Below, one piece after another: positions 44,334 to 53,151 of a stretch of 64,000 nt of DNA. Within the stretch, counting starts at the first letter, position 1. Each line of letters opens with the position of its first letter. Origin of the DNA: F1-120-MAGs118 sp013360535 (GTDB lineage: Bacteria > Planctomycetota > UBA1135 > GCA-002686595); contig JAPKHC010000020.1 in assembly GCA_026647215.1 (NCBI GenBank), positions 48,964 to 112,963 on the forward strand, read 5' to 3'. Below the pieces are notes generated by a model. It saw only the letters and a list, made by a program, of their open reading frames with translations. It was not told the DNA's origin and ran no database searches. Position numbers and translations under genes: made by a program.

Positions 44334-45416
44334 CTACTGCGCCGGTTCCTGCCGGCGGATGCGCAACTGGCCGCAGGCGGCATCGTTCTCGACGCCGCGC
44401 GACCAGCGCACGGTCGCGACGAGGCCACGCTCGACGAGCGTCTGGTGGAAACGCGCGACGCCGAGCTCGGTCGGGCGACCGAAGCCGGAATCGTCGACGG
44501 GATTGAAGGGGATCAGGTTGACGGTGCAGCGGCGGCGCGCGAGGCGCTGCGCGAGCCGCTCGGCATGGCCGAAGCTGTCGTTGCAGCCGGCGAGCAGCAC
44601 GTACTCGTAGGTGACCTCGCGCCCGGTCTGCTCGAACCAGTCGTCGCCGGCCGCGAGCACTTCCTCGATCGGCACGCCCTTCATCGCCGGCACGAGCTCG
44701 TCGCGCTGCTCCTGATCGGGCGTGTGCAGCGAGATCGCGAGCTGGAAGCGCGGCTTGTCCGGCGCGATGCGGCGCAGGCGCTCGGGGAAGCCGACGGTCG
44801 AGACAGTGACCTTGCGACTGCCCAGTCCCATCTCGTCGTGCACGACAGCGAGCGCGGCCGAGACGTTGGCGTAGTTGAGCAGCGGCTCGCCGATGCCCAT
44901 CACGACCGAACGCGCGAGCGCGCCGACTTCGCGGCCACGCACGTATTGCTCGACGATCTCGTGCGCCTCGAGGTTGCGCACGAGTCCCGCGCGACCCGAA
45001 GCGCAGAACGGGCAGGCCACCGGGCAACCGACCTGGCTCGACACGCACAACGTCGCGCCCTTGCCGCTCGCGAGCTCGCGCGGCGGGATGTACACGGTCT
45101 CGACGGTCGCCGGGCGCGCGCCGCCGGGGAACGAGAGCAGGAGCTTCGTCGTGCCGTCCCAGGCCTTGTGGCGCTCGACCTCGACGCTCGAGAGGATCGG
45201 AAGCTCCGCGGCGAGCCGCTCGCGCGCGGCGAGCGGCAGCGCGGTCATGCGCGCGTAGTCGGTGATGCCGCGCTCGAGCGCTTCCTTGCGCGCGATGCGC
45301 GCGTGGAAGGGCTTGAGGCCGAGCTCGACGAAGCGCTGCGCGACTTCCGCCGGCGAGAGCGCCAGCAGCGTCGTCGCCTGCTTCGGAGCCTCTCCGCCAG
45401 CTTCGTTGGACACCAT
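44334..45416 (-). CDS. rlmN: dual-specificity 23S rRNA/tRNA adenine C2-methyltransferase RlmN
   Basis: A 360-aa radical SAM enzyme. The cluster motif is C131-P-V-A-C135-P-F-C138, and the two catalytic cysteines are C124 (T-L-C-V-S-S-Q-V-G-C) and C348 (D-A-A-C-G-Q-L), which distinguish RlmN from Cfr-like neighbours in layout. It methylates A2503 of 23S rRNA and A37 of some tRNAs. It is cytoplasmic, lying between the DHH gene (19-bp gap) and the thioredoxin-like gene (9-bp gap) in one operon. Confidence 0.93.
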   Translation of the reverse strand: MVSNEAGGEAPKQATTLLALSPAEVAQRFVELGLKPFHARIARKEALERGITDYARMTALPLAARERLAAELPILSSVEVERHKAWDGTTKLLLSFPGGARPATVETVYIPPRELASGKGATLCVSSQVGCPVACPFCASGRAGLVRNLEAHEIVEQYVRGREVGALARSVVMGIGEPLLNYANVSAALAVVHDEMGLGSRKVTVSTVGFPERLRRIAPDKPRFQLAISLHTPDQEQRDELVPAMKGVPIEEVLAAGDDWFEQTGREVTYEYVLLAGCNDSFGHAERLAQRLARRRCTVNLIPFNPVDDSGFGRPTELGVARFHQTLVERGLVATVRWSRGVENDAACGQLRIRRQEPAQ

Positions 45417-45435
45417 GCCGTCGGTCTCCGGGCGC

Positions 45436-46395
45436 TCAGGTCCTGCTCGCCACGATCGCCAGCCGCAGCTCCTCGCCGATCACCATCGCGACGCGGCGCG
45501 CCTCCTGCAGGTCGGGCGGATTCGCCCCGCCGACGGCCTTGTGGCCGCCGCCGCCGTAGCGCTCCATGATCTCGCCGATGTGCACCTGCACGGGCGGCGG
45601 GTTCCAGGGGTTCTCGCCGGCCATCACGTGGAAGCCCGAGCGCGTCGGGATCACGCCGACGGCGTAGTGCACGTCGGGGTAGTGGTAGAAGGCCGCGAAG
45701 CGTTCGCGCCGGATCTGGCTCGAGGAGGCGTCGTACACGAGCACGTGGTCGCGCCGCCACTCGACGGTCGGCGGGAACTGCTGCAGCGCCTTGTCGCGGT
45801 TGCGCGCGGCCCGTTGGAAGCACTTGTCGACGTCGGAGCGCCTGGCGACGGAGTCGAGGTCGGAGCTCGCCATCGCCTCGACCAGCTCGTCGGTCCAGTT
45901 CGGGCTCGGCGCGGCGGTCAGCGCGCGCGCGATGCGCAGCGCGGACGTGTCGCCGAAGACCGCCTGGTCGACGGACTTGTAGCGCGCCGCGTCGATCACG
46001 TTGGACCACTCGGCCATCTCGCGGAAGCGCTCCGGCACGACGAATCCCCAGTGGCGCTCGGCATGCGCGAGGATCAGCGGCGGGCAGGAGGGCGAGGTCT
46101 CGTCCCACTGCCAACGCTCGTTGGGCACGTAGGCCGCACGCAGCTCGGGCGTGAGGAAGGTCGTCGGGTGGTGGTCGAACCAGTACTCGGCGCGCGGGTG
46201 GAAGTGGAAGTCGACGATCGCGAAGCGCTCGTGCGAGCTGAAGTTGACCCAGTCGTCGCGCTGGTCGTAGTTGACGCTCGACCAGGCCGGCGTCTCGCCG
46301 CGCTTCTCGCGCAAGGCGTTGGCGAGCACCGCGGCGGAGACCATGCCGTCGAAGTCGCGGTGATAGTGGATGCGCACCGGTCCGGAGGAACTCAT
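45436..46395 (-). CDS. DHH/DHHA1 family phosphoesterase
   Basis: A 319-aa protein starting at ATG 46395. The DHH core is present: H-Y-H-R-D14-F-D16-G, V-D62-F-H-F-H and D74-H75-H76. The DHHA1 end carries R-Y-G-G-G-G-H-K-A-V-G-G, used to bind nucleotide substrates. This resembles nano-RNase/oligoribonuclease-type or cyclic-dinucleotide phosphodiesterases, manganese dependent, in the cytoplasm. The unusually long helical middle differs from standard NrnA (about 310-340 aa). A TATCCT hexamer 10 nt upstream is mirrored by the one of the divergent TPR gene. Confidence 0.85.
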   Translation of the reverse strand: MSSSGPVRIHYHRDFDGMVSAAVLANALREKRGETPAWSSVNYDQRDDWVNFSSHERFAIVDFHFHPRAEYWFDHHPTTFLTPELRAAYVPNERWQWDETSPSCPPLILAHAERHWGFVVPERFREMAEWSNVIDAARYKSVDQAVFGDTSALRIARALTAAPSPNWTDELVEAMASSDLDSVARRSDVDKCFQRAARNRDKALQQFPPTVEWRRDHVLVYDASSSQIRRERFAAFYHYPDVHYAVGVIPTRSGFHVMAGENPWNPPPVQVHIGEIMERYGGGGHKAVGGANPPDLQEARRVAMVIGEELRLAIVASRT

Positions 46396-46405
46396 TCGGC
46401 AGAAA

Positions 46406-46411
46406 AGGATA
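46406..46411 (-). promoter_or_regulatory. TATCCT -10-like hexamer, near-leaderless (DHH gene)
   Basis: It lies 10 nt before ATG 46395. With the hexamer at 46459-46464 it forms a 9-bp inverted repeat (AAAAGGATA and TATCCTTTT) across the divergent promoter region. Confidence 0.5.
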
Positions 46412-46458
46412 CCCGTTGGGTGCGCGCGACACACGCGGGGCGTCCCCGAAACACACGC

Positions 46459-46464
46459 TATCCT
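46459..46464 (+). promoter_or_regulatory. TATCCT -10-like hexamer, near-leaderless (TPR gene)
   Basis: It lies 9 nt before ATG 46474 (6 nt before an in-frame GTG at 46471) and mirrors the hexamer of the divergent DHH gene. Confidence 0.5.
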
Positions 46465-46473
46465 TTTCGTGTG

Positions 46474-48444
46474 ATGCTTCCCGCCCGGCCGAAGGACGTG
46501 TCGATGCTCCAGCGACTGCTCGCGTGGGTCTCGCCGCTCGTGATCGCGCTGATCGCGCTCGTGGTGTTCTCCAACGGCGCCGATGGCGTGTTCGTGTTCG
46601 ACGACCACACCGACATCACCGACAACGTCGCGATCCGCGAGCCGTGGCCGCCGTGGCGCGTGGTTCTCGATCAGGGGCAGTCGGGCGTCGCGGGGCGGCC
46701 GCTCGTCGCGCTCTCGTACGCGCTGAACCACGAGGCTTTCGGCTACGCGACGGCGGGTTGGCACTGGACCAACGTCGTGGTGCACCTCCTCGCGGCGCTC
46801 GCGGTGCTGGGTTGCGTGCGGCGGGCGCTCGAGCTGCCGCGTCTTGCGCCGCGCTGGGGGAGCCGCGCGCGCTGGATTGCGCTCGCCGTGGCGAGCCTCT
46901 TTGCGGCGCATCCGTTCGCGACGAGCGTCGTGATGTACCGCGGCCAGCGCGTCGAGTCGATGATGGCGCTGTTCTTCGCGCTCACGCTGTACGCGGGATT
47001 CCGCGCGTTTGCGGAACCGCAGGCGGGGCGGTGGCGCTGGTGCGCCGTGCTCGCGTGCTGGCTCGGCACGGGCTGCAAGGAAGTGATCGTCGGGGCACCG
47101 GTGCTCGTGCTGCTGTTCGACGCGCTCTACGTGAGCGGCGGCTGGAAGGCGGCGCTGAAGGCGCGGCGGGGGATGTACGTCGGCCTGTTCGCGAGCTGGC
47201 TCGCGCTCGCTGCGTTGGTCGTGCTGGCGCAGGGGCGCAGCGAGTCGGTCGGCTTCGACTATCGCAACGCGGGCCTGTGGAGCTACCTGACGACCCAGGC
47301 CTGGGCGGTGACGCACTACCTGCGCCTGTGCCTGTGGCCGCATCCGCTCGTCTTCGACTACGGCACGCAGCCTGTCGTCGACGTCGCGAGCTGGCTGCCC
47401 GGCGCGCTCGTGGTGCTCACGCTGCTCGCAGCGACGGTCTTCGGCCTCGTGCGGCGGCATGGCCTCGCGTACCTCGGTGCGTTGTGGTTCGTGATCCTCG
47501 CGCCGACCTCGAGCTTCCTGCCGATCGTCACCGAGCTCGTCGTGAAGCACCGGGCGTACCTGCCGAACGCGGCCGTGCAGCTCGCGCTCGTGCTCGGCGT
47601 CGCGACGCTGCTCGAGCGCCTGCCGTCCGCGGCGCGCTTCGCGGCGGTGGCACTCCTGCTCGGAGTCGTCGGCACGTTCGCCACGCTCACGCACGCTCGC
47701 AACGAGGTCTACAAGAGCGAGCTGGGGCTGTGGGCGGACACGGTCGCGAAGGTGCCGCACAACGCGCGCGCGCAGGCCTGCTACGGCAACGACCTGCGCG
47801 TCGCCGGACGCATCGACGAGGCCGGCGAGCGTTACCGCGAGGCGACGCGGCTCGAGCCGGACAATCCGTACTGGGGCGCCAACTTGGGGACGTGGCTGCT
47901 CGAGCGCGGGCGTTACGACGAGGCCATCGCGGAGCTGGAGCGTTCGGAGCGGCTGCTTCCGACCTACGGCATGACGTTGCAGAACCTCGGGGCGGCCTAC
48001 CTGAGCCTCGGGCGGCAGGAAGAGGCCATCGCCGCCTGGCAGCGCGCTCTCGAGAACCGGGCGCCGGCGGCGGCACCGGTCGCACGGCAGCTTCACATGC
48101 TGCTGCGCGCGGCCCAGCGGGATGCGGAGGCGCTCGACGCCCTGCGGCTGGGGTGCGAGCTCGCGCCGGGCGACCGCGAGCTGCACTTGCAGCTCGCTCG
48201 CGAGAGCCTGCACCCGCGCGATCCGGCCGCAAGAGTCGCGGCGCTCGCGTTCTGGGCCGCCGAGCGCGCCAACGCGCTCGCGGGCAACCTCGATGTCGAC
48301 GCCCTCGAGCTCGCGGGGGAGGCCTGTGCGTCCCTCGGTCGCCGCTCCGAGGCTGCGAGCCGCTTCCAACGTGCCGCTGGCGTGCTCAAGGCGCAGGGCA
48401 ACGCCGTGCGCGCGGCGGAGTTCGAGCGGCGCATTCCGCGTTGA
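46474..48444 (+). CDS. TMTC-like membrane protein with C-terminal TPR repeats
   Basis: A 656-aa protein; GTG 46471, ATG 46474 and ATG 46504 are all possible starts. About nine to eleven membrane spans fill residues 15-410. The first loop has F-V-F-D-D-H (two acidic residues as in GT-C enzymes), and G-R-P-L-V-A-L-S-Y-A-L-N follows. Residues 430-640 are tetratricopeptide repeats (A-G-R-I-D-E-A-G-E-R-Y-R-E-A-T-R-L-E-P-D-N-P and similar). This is the TMTC/O-mannosyltransferase-like arrangement common in bacteria. The sugar and acceptor are unknown. Its stop codon lies within the left arm of the palindromic element. Confidence 0.8.
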   Translation: MLPARPKDVSMLQRLLAWVSPLVIALIALVVFSNGADGVFVFDDHTDITDNVAIREPWPPWRVVLDQGQSGVAGRPLVALSYALNHEAFGYATAGWHWTNVVVHLLAALAVLGCVRRALELPRLAPRWGSRARWIALAVASLFAAHPFATSVVMYRGQRVESMMALFFALTLYAGFRAFAEPQAGRWRWCAVLACWLGTGCKEVIVGAPVLVLLFDALYVSGGWKAALKARRGMYVGLFASWLALAALVVLAQGRSESVGFDYRNAGLWSYLTTQAWAVTHYLRLCLWPHPLVFDYGTQPVVDVASWLPGALVVLTLLAATVFGLVRRHGLAYLGALWFVILAPTSSFLPIVTELVVKHRAYLPNAAVQLALVLGVATLLERLPSAARFAAVALLLGVVGTFATLTHARNEVYKSELGLWADTVAKVPHNARAQACYGNDLRVAGRIDEAGERYREATRLEPDNPYWGANLGTWLLERGRYDEAIAELERSERLLPTYGMTLQNLGAAYLSLGRQEEAIAAWQRALENRAPAAAPVARQLHMLLRAAQRDAEALDALRLGCELAPGDRELHLQLARESLHPRDPAARVAALAFWAAERANALAGNLDVDALELAGEACASLGRRSEAASRFQRAAGVLKAQGNAVRAAEFERRIPR

Positions 48445-48635
48445 GCGGGAGTCGGCGCAGGCGCTGGAAATCGTCGGCGAACCGCGACATACCGGAATAC
48501 CGAGCCAGAGCAATTTTTTCTGCAAACTGCGGCCTGCGACGACGGCAACGCCGTCGTCGCAGGCCGCAGTTTGCAGAAAAAATTGCTCTGGCTCGGTATT
48601 CCGGTATGTCGCGGTTCGCCGACGATTTCCAGCGC

Positions 48636-48653
<18 letters not shown>
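48443..48653. repeat. long palindromic element, copy 1 (104-nt arms, 3-nt loop)
   Basis: The arms 48443-48546 and 48550-48653 are reverse complements with one mismatch (48458 against 48638); the loop is AAC. From outside in: a copy-specific outer 60-odd nt, a shared block (AATACCGAGCCAGAGCAA, then T6, then CTGCAAAC), and a 19-nt GC-rich inner stem. It lies between convergent genes, overlapping both stop codons. The mismatch falls in the clpX TAG. A second copy sits at 63780-63874. It could be a bidirectional 3'-end structure or a mobile palindrome. Confidence 0.9.
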
Positions 48654-50084
<1,431 letters not shown>

Positions 50085-50095
50085 CTATGGCTTGG

Positions 50096-50101
50096 AGTCT
50101 A
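50096..50101 (-). promoter_or_regulatory. TAGACT -10-like hexamer, internal promoter for clpX
   Basis: It lies 11 nt before ATG 50084, in the 239-bp gap after clpP. It would allow clpX expression independent of clpP. Confidence 0.4.
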
Positions 50102-50323
50102 GCCCCTGTATCCCGCGAAGGCAGCGTCAGGGACTCAAAAGGACTTCTCGGGCCGGGGGAACCTTTTTCACGCCTGCAGTTGGTTCCGGATCGGAGGCGG
50201 GGAGCCGCTCCCGTAGGCGCGCGGAGGCAGGGCGCCCCCAAAGCAAATCCCGGAGCCGGGCGCAGGGCCCAGCTCCGGGTCTTGGGATCGGTGAACGTCG
50301 GTGGGGCCGAGGCCCGCCCGGGT

Positions 50324-50941
50324 TCAGCTCGCCGGGGTGATCGGGTGCGACGGGGCGACCACGTGGTCGATCAGGCCGAACTCCTTGGCCTCTTCGGCCG
50401 AGAAGAACTTGTCGCGCTCGCAGGCCTTGGCGATCTCCTTCGGAGTGCGGCCGGAGTGCTTCCCGAGGATCTCCTCGAGCGTCTTCTTCATCTTCAGGAT
50501 CTCGTTGACCTGAATCTCCATGTCGAGCGCCGTGCCCTGCGTGCCACCCCAAGGCTGGTGGATCATCACGCGGCTGTTGGGCAGCGCGTAGCGCTTGTTC
50601 TTGGCGCCGCCGGCGAGCAGCACGGCGCCCATCGACGCCGCCTGACCGAGGCAGTAGGTCGCGACGTCGGGCGTCACGAACTGCATCGTGTCGTAGATCG
50701 CGAGGCCGGCCGTGACCGAGCCGCCGGGGCTGTTGATGTAGATGTTGATGTCCTGGCTCTTGTTCGTCTTGTCGAGGAACAGGAGCTGCGCCATCACGGA
50801 GTTCGCGACGTGGTCGTCGATCGCGGTGCCGATGAAGATGATGCGGTCCTCGAGCAGGCGCGAGTAGATGTCGTACGTGCGCTCGCCGCGGCCGGTCTTC
50901 TCGATGACGTAGGGGACGTAGTAGTTCGCTTGGGCGCTCAT
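50324..50941 (-). CDS. clpP: ATP-dependent Clp protease proteolytic subunit ClpP
   Basis: A 205-aa serine protease with the catalytic triad S103 (G-Q-A-A-S-M-G-A), H128 (N-S-R-V-M-I-H-Q-P) and D177 (E-R-D-K-F). An AAGGAG ribosome site precedes the ATG at 50941, so unlike many genes here it uses a normal leader. It forms the barrel-shaped protease with ClpX. It lies in the classical tig-clpP-clpX order, with a 257-bp gap after tig holding an 11-bp inverted repeat. Confidence 0.97.
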   Translation of the reverse strand: MSAQANYYVPYVIEKTGRGERTYDIYSRLLEDRIIFIGTAIDDHVANSVMAQLLFLDKTNKSQDINIYINSPGGSVTAGLAIYDTMQFVTPDVATYCLGQAASMGAVLLAGGAKNKRYALPNSRVMIHQPWGGTQGTALDMEIQVNEILKMKKTLEEILGKHSGRTPKEIAKACERDKFFSAEEAKEFGLIDHVVAPSHPITPAS

Positions 50942-51100
50942 CGTGCTCCTTGTGGAGGCCTTGTCGGGGCTAGGGGAATAAGGCTTGAGCGGGCCGCGAT
51001 CAAGCGGCCGTTCGGCGCGGTTCGGCCCCGAAATCGGGACGGCCGGCCCGCGCGGGTGGCGCGGACCGGCCGTCGGAAGAACTTGGCGCGTGTCGGCTCA

Positions 51101-51126
51101 GAGACCGTGAAGACCTTCACGGTCTC
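51101..51126. terminator. 11-bp perfect inverted repeat between tig and clpP
   Basis: The stem 51101-51111 / 51116-51126 has a 4-nt loop (GAGACCGTGAA and its complement). It lies 72 bp after the tig stop and 160 bp before clpP. There is no U-tract. It could attenuate read-through from tig or protect an mRNA end. Confidence 0.45.
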
Positions 51127-51198
51127 GCCGTCCGGCGCCGCCAGGCGACGGCGCAACGAGCATTCTGAGAGCGCGTATCCTCAGTTCTTCACGAGCTC

Positions 51199-52482
51199 TC
51201 AAGCCTTGGGGGCGACGAGCTTGGCGTTCTCGCGCAGGAACGCGCGGATCTTGCGCTCGAGGATCTCCATCGCGAGCTGGCCGAGCAGGTTCTGCTGCTG
51301 GTAGAAGTCGCGCACTTCCTCGAAGCTCGAGCGGTTGCGGCGCGCGATCGAGCGCAGCTCGCCGACGAGCTCCTGCTCGGCGACCTGGATCTTCTCGGCC
51401 TCGGCGATGCGCTCGATCAGGAAGTAGGCCTTGGAGGCCTTGGTCGCATCGGCGCGGGCCGACTGCTCGCGCGCGGAGAGCTCCTGCTCCAGCTCGTCGC
51501 CGCGCTTGCCCGACTGCTCGAGCTCCGCGCGCATCTGCGCGAGGCGGCCCTTGGCCTGCTCGTCGATCATCGCCGGCGGCAGGTCCATGGTGTGGGCCGC
51601 GATCAGGCGCTCGAGCAACTCGGTCTCGACGCGCTGGTTCTCGAGCTGCGTGTTGGCCTGCTCGAGGCCTTCCTTGGCGCGGCGCAGGAGCTCGGCCTCG
51701 TCGGCGGCGCCGATGATCTTCATCAGCTCCTCGCGCGAGGGCTGGATGATCTTGAACGCGTTCTTGATCTCGACGCGCGCGACGCCGGCCTTGCCGCGGG
51801 CGTCGGCGGCCTCGAAGTCCTCGGGGAACGTGATCGGGCATTCGACGGTGTCGCCGTCCTTCTTGCCGGTCATGGCCGCCTTGAAGGTCGCGCCGTCGAC
51901 GCCCGGAAGCGTCGTCGAGGGCGAGATGCGCAGGCCGTCGCGCTCCCACACCTGCGCGCCCTCGTGCAGCAGCGTCACCTTGCACAGCGCCATGCCGTCC
52001 TCCGGCAGGCCGTCGTCGCCGATCGGCTCGGGGTGCGCCTGGTTCTTGCGCGCCTGGTCGATCGCGGCCTCGATCTCCTCGTCGAGGATCGGCGGGAGCG
52101 ACGACTCGAGCTCGAGGCCCTTGTACTCGGCGAGCTGGAACTCGGGGCGCAGCGGGAACTCGAAGCTGTGCGCGAAGTCGACGCCGGCGAGCACCTCGCC
52201 GAAGTCGACCTGCGGGTTGTTCAGCGGGCGCAGCTTGTTCTCGTCGATGGCGCGCGAGTAGGCCTGGTTGACGAAGCGCATCGCCACTTCCTGGCGCAGC
52301 TCCTTGCCCTGCAGGCGCGCGACGACGTCCGCCGGCACGTGGCCGGGGCGGAAACCCTTGATCTTCATGCGCTTGCCGAGCTCCTTCAGCGCCTTCTGGA
52401 ACTCGGCCTCGAACTCCGTGCTCGGCACGGTGAAGGAGACCTTGGCTTGGCAGGGCGCGGGGCGTTCGACGTTGATCTGCAC
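51199..52482 (-). CDS. tig: trigger factor, ribosome-associated chaperone
   Basis: A 427-aa protein with GTG start 52482, placed where family similarity begins (V-Q-I-N-V-E-R-x-A-P-C-Q-A-K-V-S-F). The ribosome-binding domain has the signature G-F-R-P-G-H-V-P (residues about 46-53) in place of the common G-F-R-x-G-K-x-P. The PPIase-like domain (about 155-240) and the long helical chaperone arms follow. It binds nascent chains at the ribosome exit, and this region commonly precedes clpP and clpX. A TAGAGT hexamer (52548-52553) and an 8-bp hairpin lie in the roughly 65-nt region before the start. Confidence 0.93.
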   Translation of the reverse strand: MQINVERPAPCQAKVSFTVPSTEFEAEFQKALKELGKRMKIKGFRPGHVPADVVARLQGKELRQEVAMRFVNQAYSRAIDENKLRPLNNPQVDFGEVLAGVDFAHSFEFPLRPEFQLAEYKGLELESSLPPILDEEIEAAIDQARKNQAHPEPIGDDGLPEDGMALCKVTLLHEGAQVWERDGLRISPSTTLPGVDGATFKAAMTGKKDGDTVECPITFPEDFEAADARGKAGVARVEIKNAFKIIQPSREELMKIIGAADEAELLRRAKEGLEQANTQLENQRVETELLERLIAAHTMDLPPAMIDEQAKGRLAQMRAELEQSGKRGDELEQELSAREQSARADATKASKAYFLIERIAEAEKIQVAEQELVGELRSIARRNRSSFEEVRDFYQQQNLLGQLAMEILERKIRAFLRENAKLVAPKA

Positions 52483-52511
52483 GTGGAAGACGGGGGTGGT
52501 TGGACGAGGAA

Positions 52512-52531
52512 GGCCCGGGAATCCCCGGGCC
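52512..52531 (-). promoter_or_regulatory. GC-rich hairpin in the tig leader
   Basis: An 8-bp perfect stem (52512-52519 with 52524-52531, 4-nt loop) lies between the candidate TAGAGT promoter and the tig start, about 30 nt before the GTG. It may limit ribosome access or stabilise the mRNA 5' end. Confidence 0.35.
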
Positions 52532-52616
52532 GGAATTGGGGCGGAACACTCTACCCCCGGGATGGGCCGGGCGTCCACGCGCGAGGGCCCGGACTGGTTC
52601 CGGCGCCGATGCGGCC

Positions 52617-52622
52617 TATATT
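52617..52622 (+). promoter_or_regulatory. TATATT -10-like hexamer, near-leaderless (GNAT gene)
   Basis: It lies 8 nt before ATG 52631. A TGGTTC sequence 16 nt upstream is a weak -35 candidate. Confidence 0.5.
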
Positions 52623-52630
52623 TCGGGCCG

Positions 52631-53107
52631 ATGAAGCTCCAACTGCGCCAAGTGACCCGTCTCGAGGAGGCCCTGGGCCTCGCCGACCGCATCGACCGCT
52701 CGGCGGCCGAGTTCCACGCCCAGGTTTCCGACCTGCCTTACCCCGCGGGTGCGGCCGAGCGCGCGCTGCGGGCGCGTTTCGCCGCGCCGGAGACGGTGCT
52801 CGTCGTCGCCGAGGACGAGGCGGCGCCTGCGAACGAGCGGGGCCGCGTGTGGGGCCTGTGCCTGACCGGGCCCTTCGTCGATCCGCTGTTCGGCACGTCC
52901 CAGCCGATGGTGCTCGCCCTGCACGTCGACCCGACCCTGCGCCACCGCGGCGTCGCCAGCGAGCTCGTCGCACGCGCCGGTGAGGTGCTCGCCTCGCGCA
53001 ACCTGCACACGCTGGCCGCGCGCGCGAGCCACAACGACGACGCGCTGGTCTCGATGGGCGAGCGCTGGGGCTTCGTGCGCTCCTGGGAACTGATGGTCAA
53101 GGAGTAG
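52631..53107 (+). CDS. GNAT family N-acetyltransferase
   Basis: A 158-aa single-domain acetyltransferase. The acetyl-CoA pyrophosphate loop is L-H-V-D-P-T-L-R-H-R-G-V-A-S-E-L-V (residues about 98-114, with R-x-x-G-V-A), and the C-terminal N-x-x-A-L-x-x-M-x-x-x-W-G-F follows. It could modify small molecules or protein amines; nothing nearby indicates the substrate. It is divergent from tig and 44 bp upstream of the redoxin fusion, which has its own TAGGCT hexamer. Confidence 0.85.
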   Translation: MKLQLRQVTRLEEALGLADRIDRSAAEFHAQVSDLPYPAGAAERALRARFAAPETVLVVAEDEAAPANERGRVWGLCLTGPFVDPLFGTSQPMVLALHVDPTLRHRGVASELVARAGEVLASRNLHTLAARASHNDDALVSMGERWGFVRSWELMVKE

Positions 53108-53135
53108 GGGCGCTGCCCGGACGCGGGTCGTGAGC

Positions 53136-53141
53136 TAGGCT
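53136..53141 (+). promoter_or_regulatory. TAGGCT -10-like hexamer, near-leaderless (redoxin fusion)
   Basis: It lies 10 nt before ATG 53152 and is identical to the hexamer at 33861, another gene for a secreted protein. Confidence 0.45.
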
Positions 53142-53151
53142 CGCCGGAGCC

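Noticed and set aside
48469..48600. Mirror-image peptides encoded on both strands in the palindromic element
   Set aside because: They are a consequence of the palindrome: both strands read the same. No ribosome site or coding bias is present.
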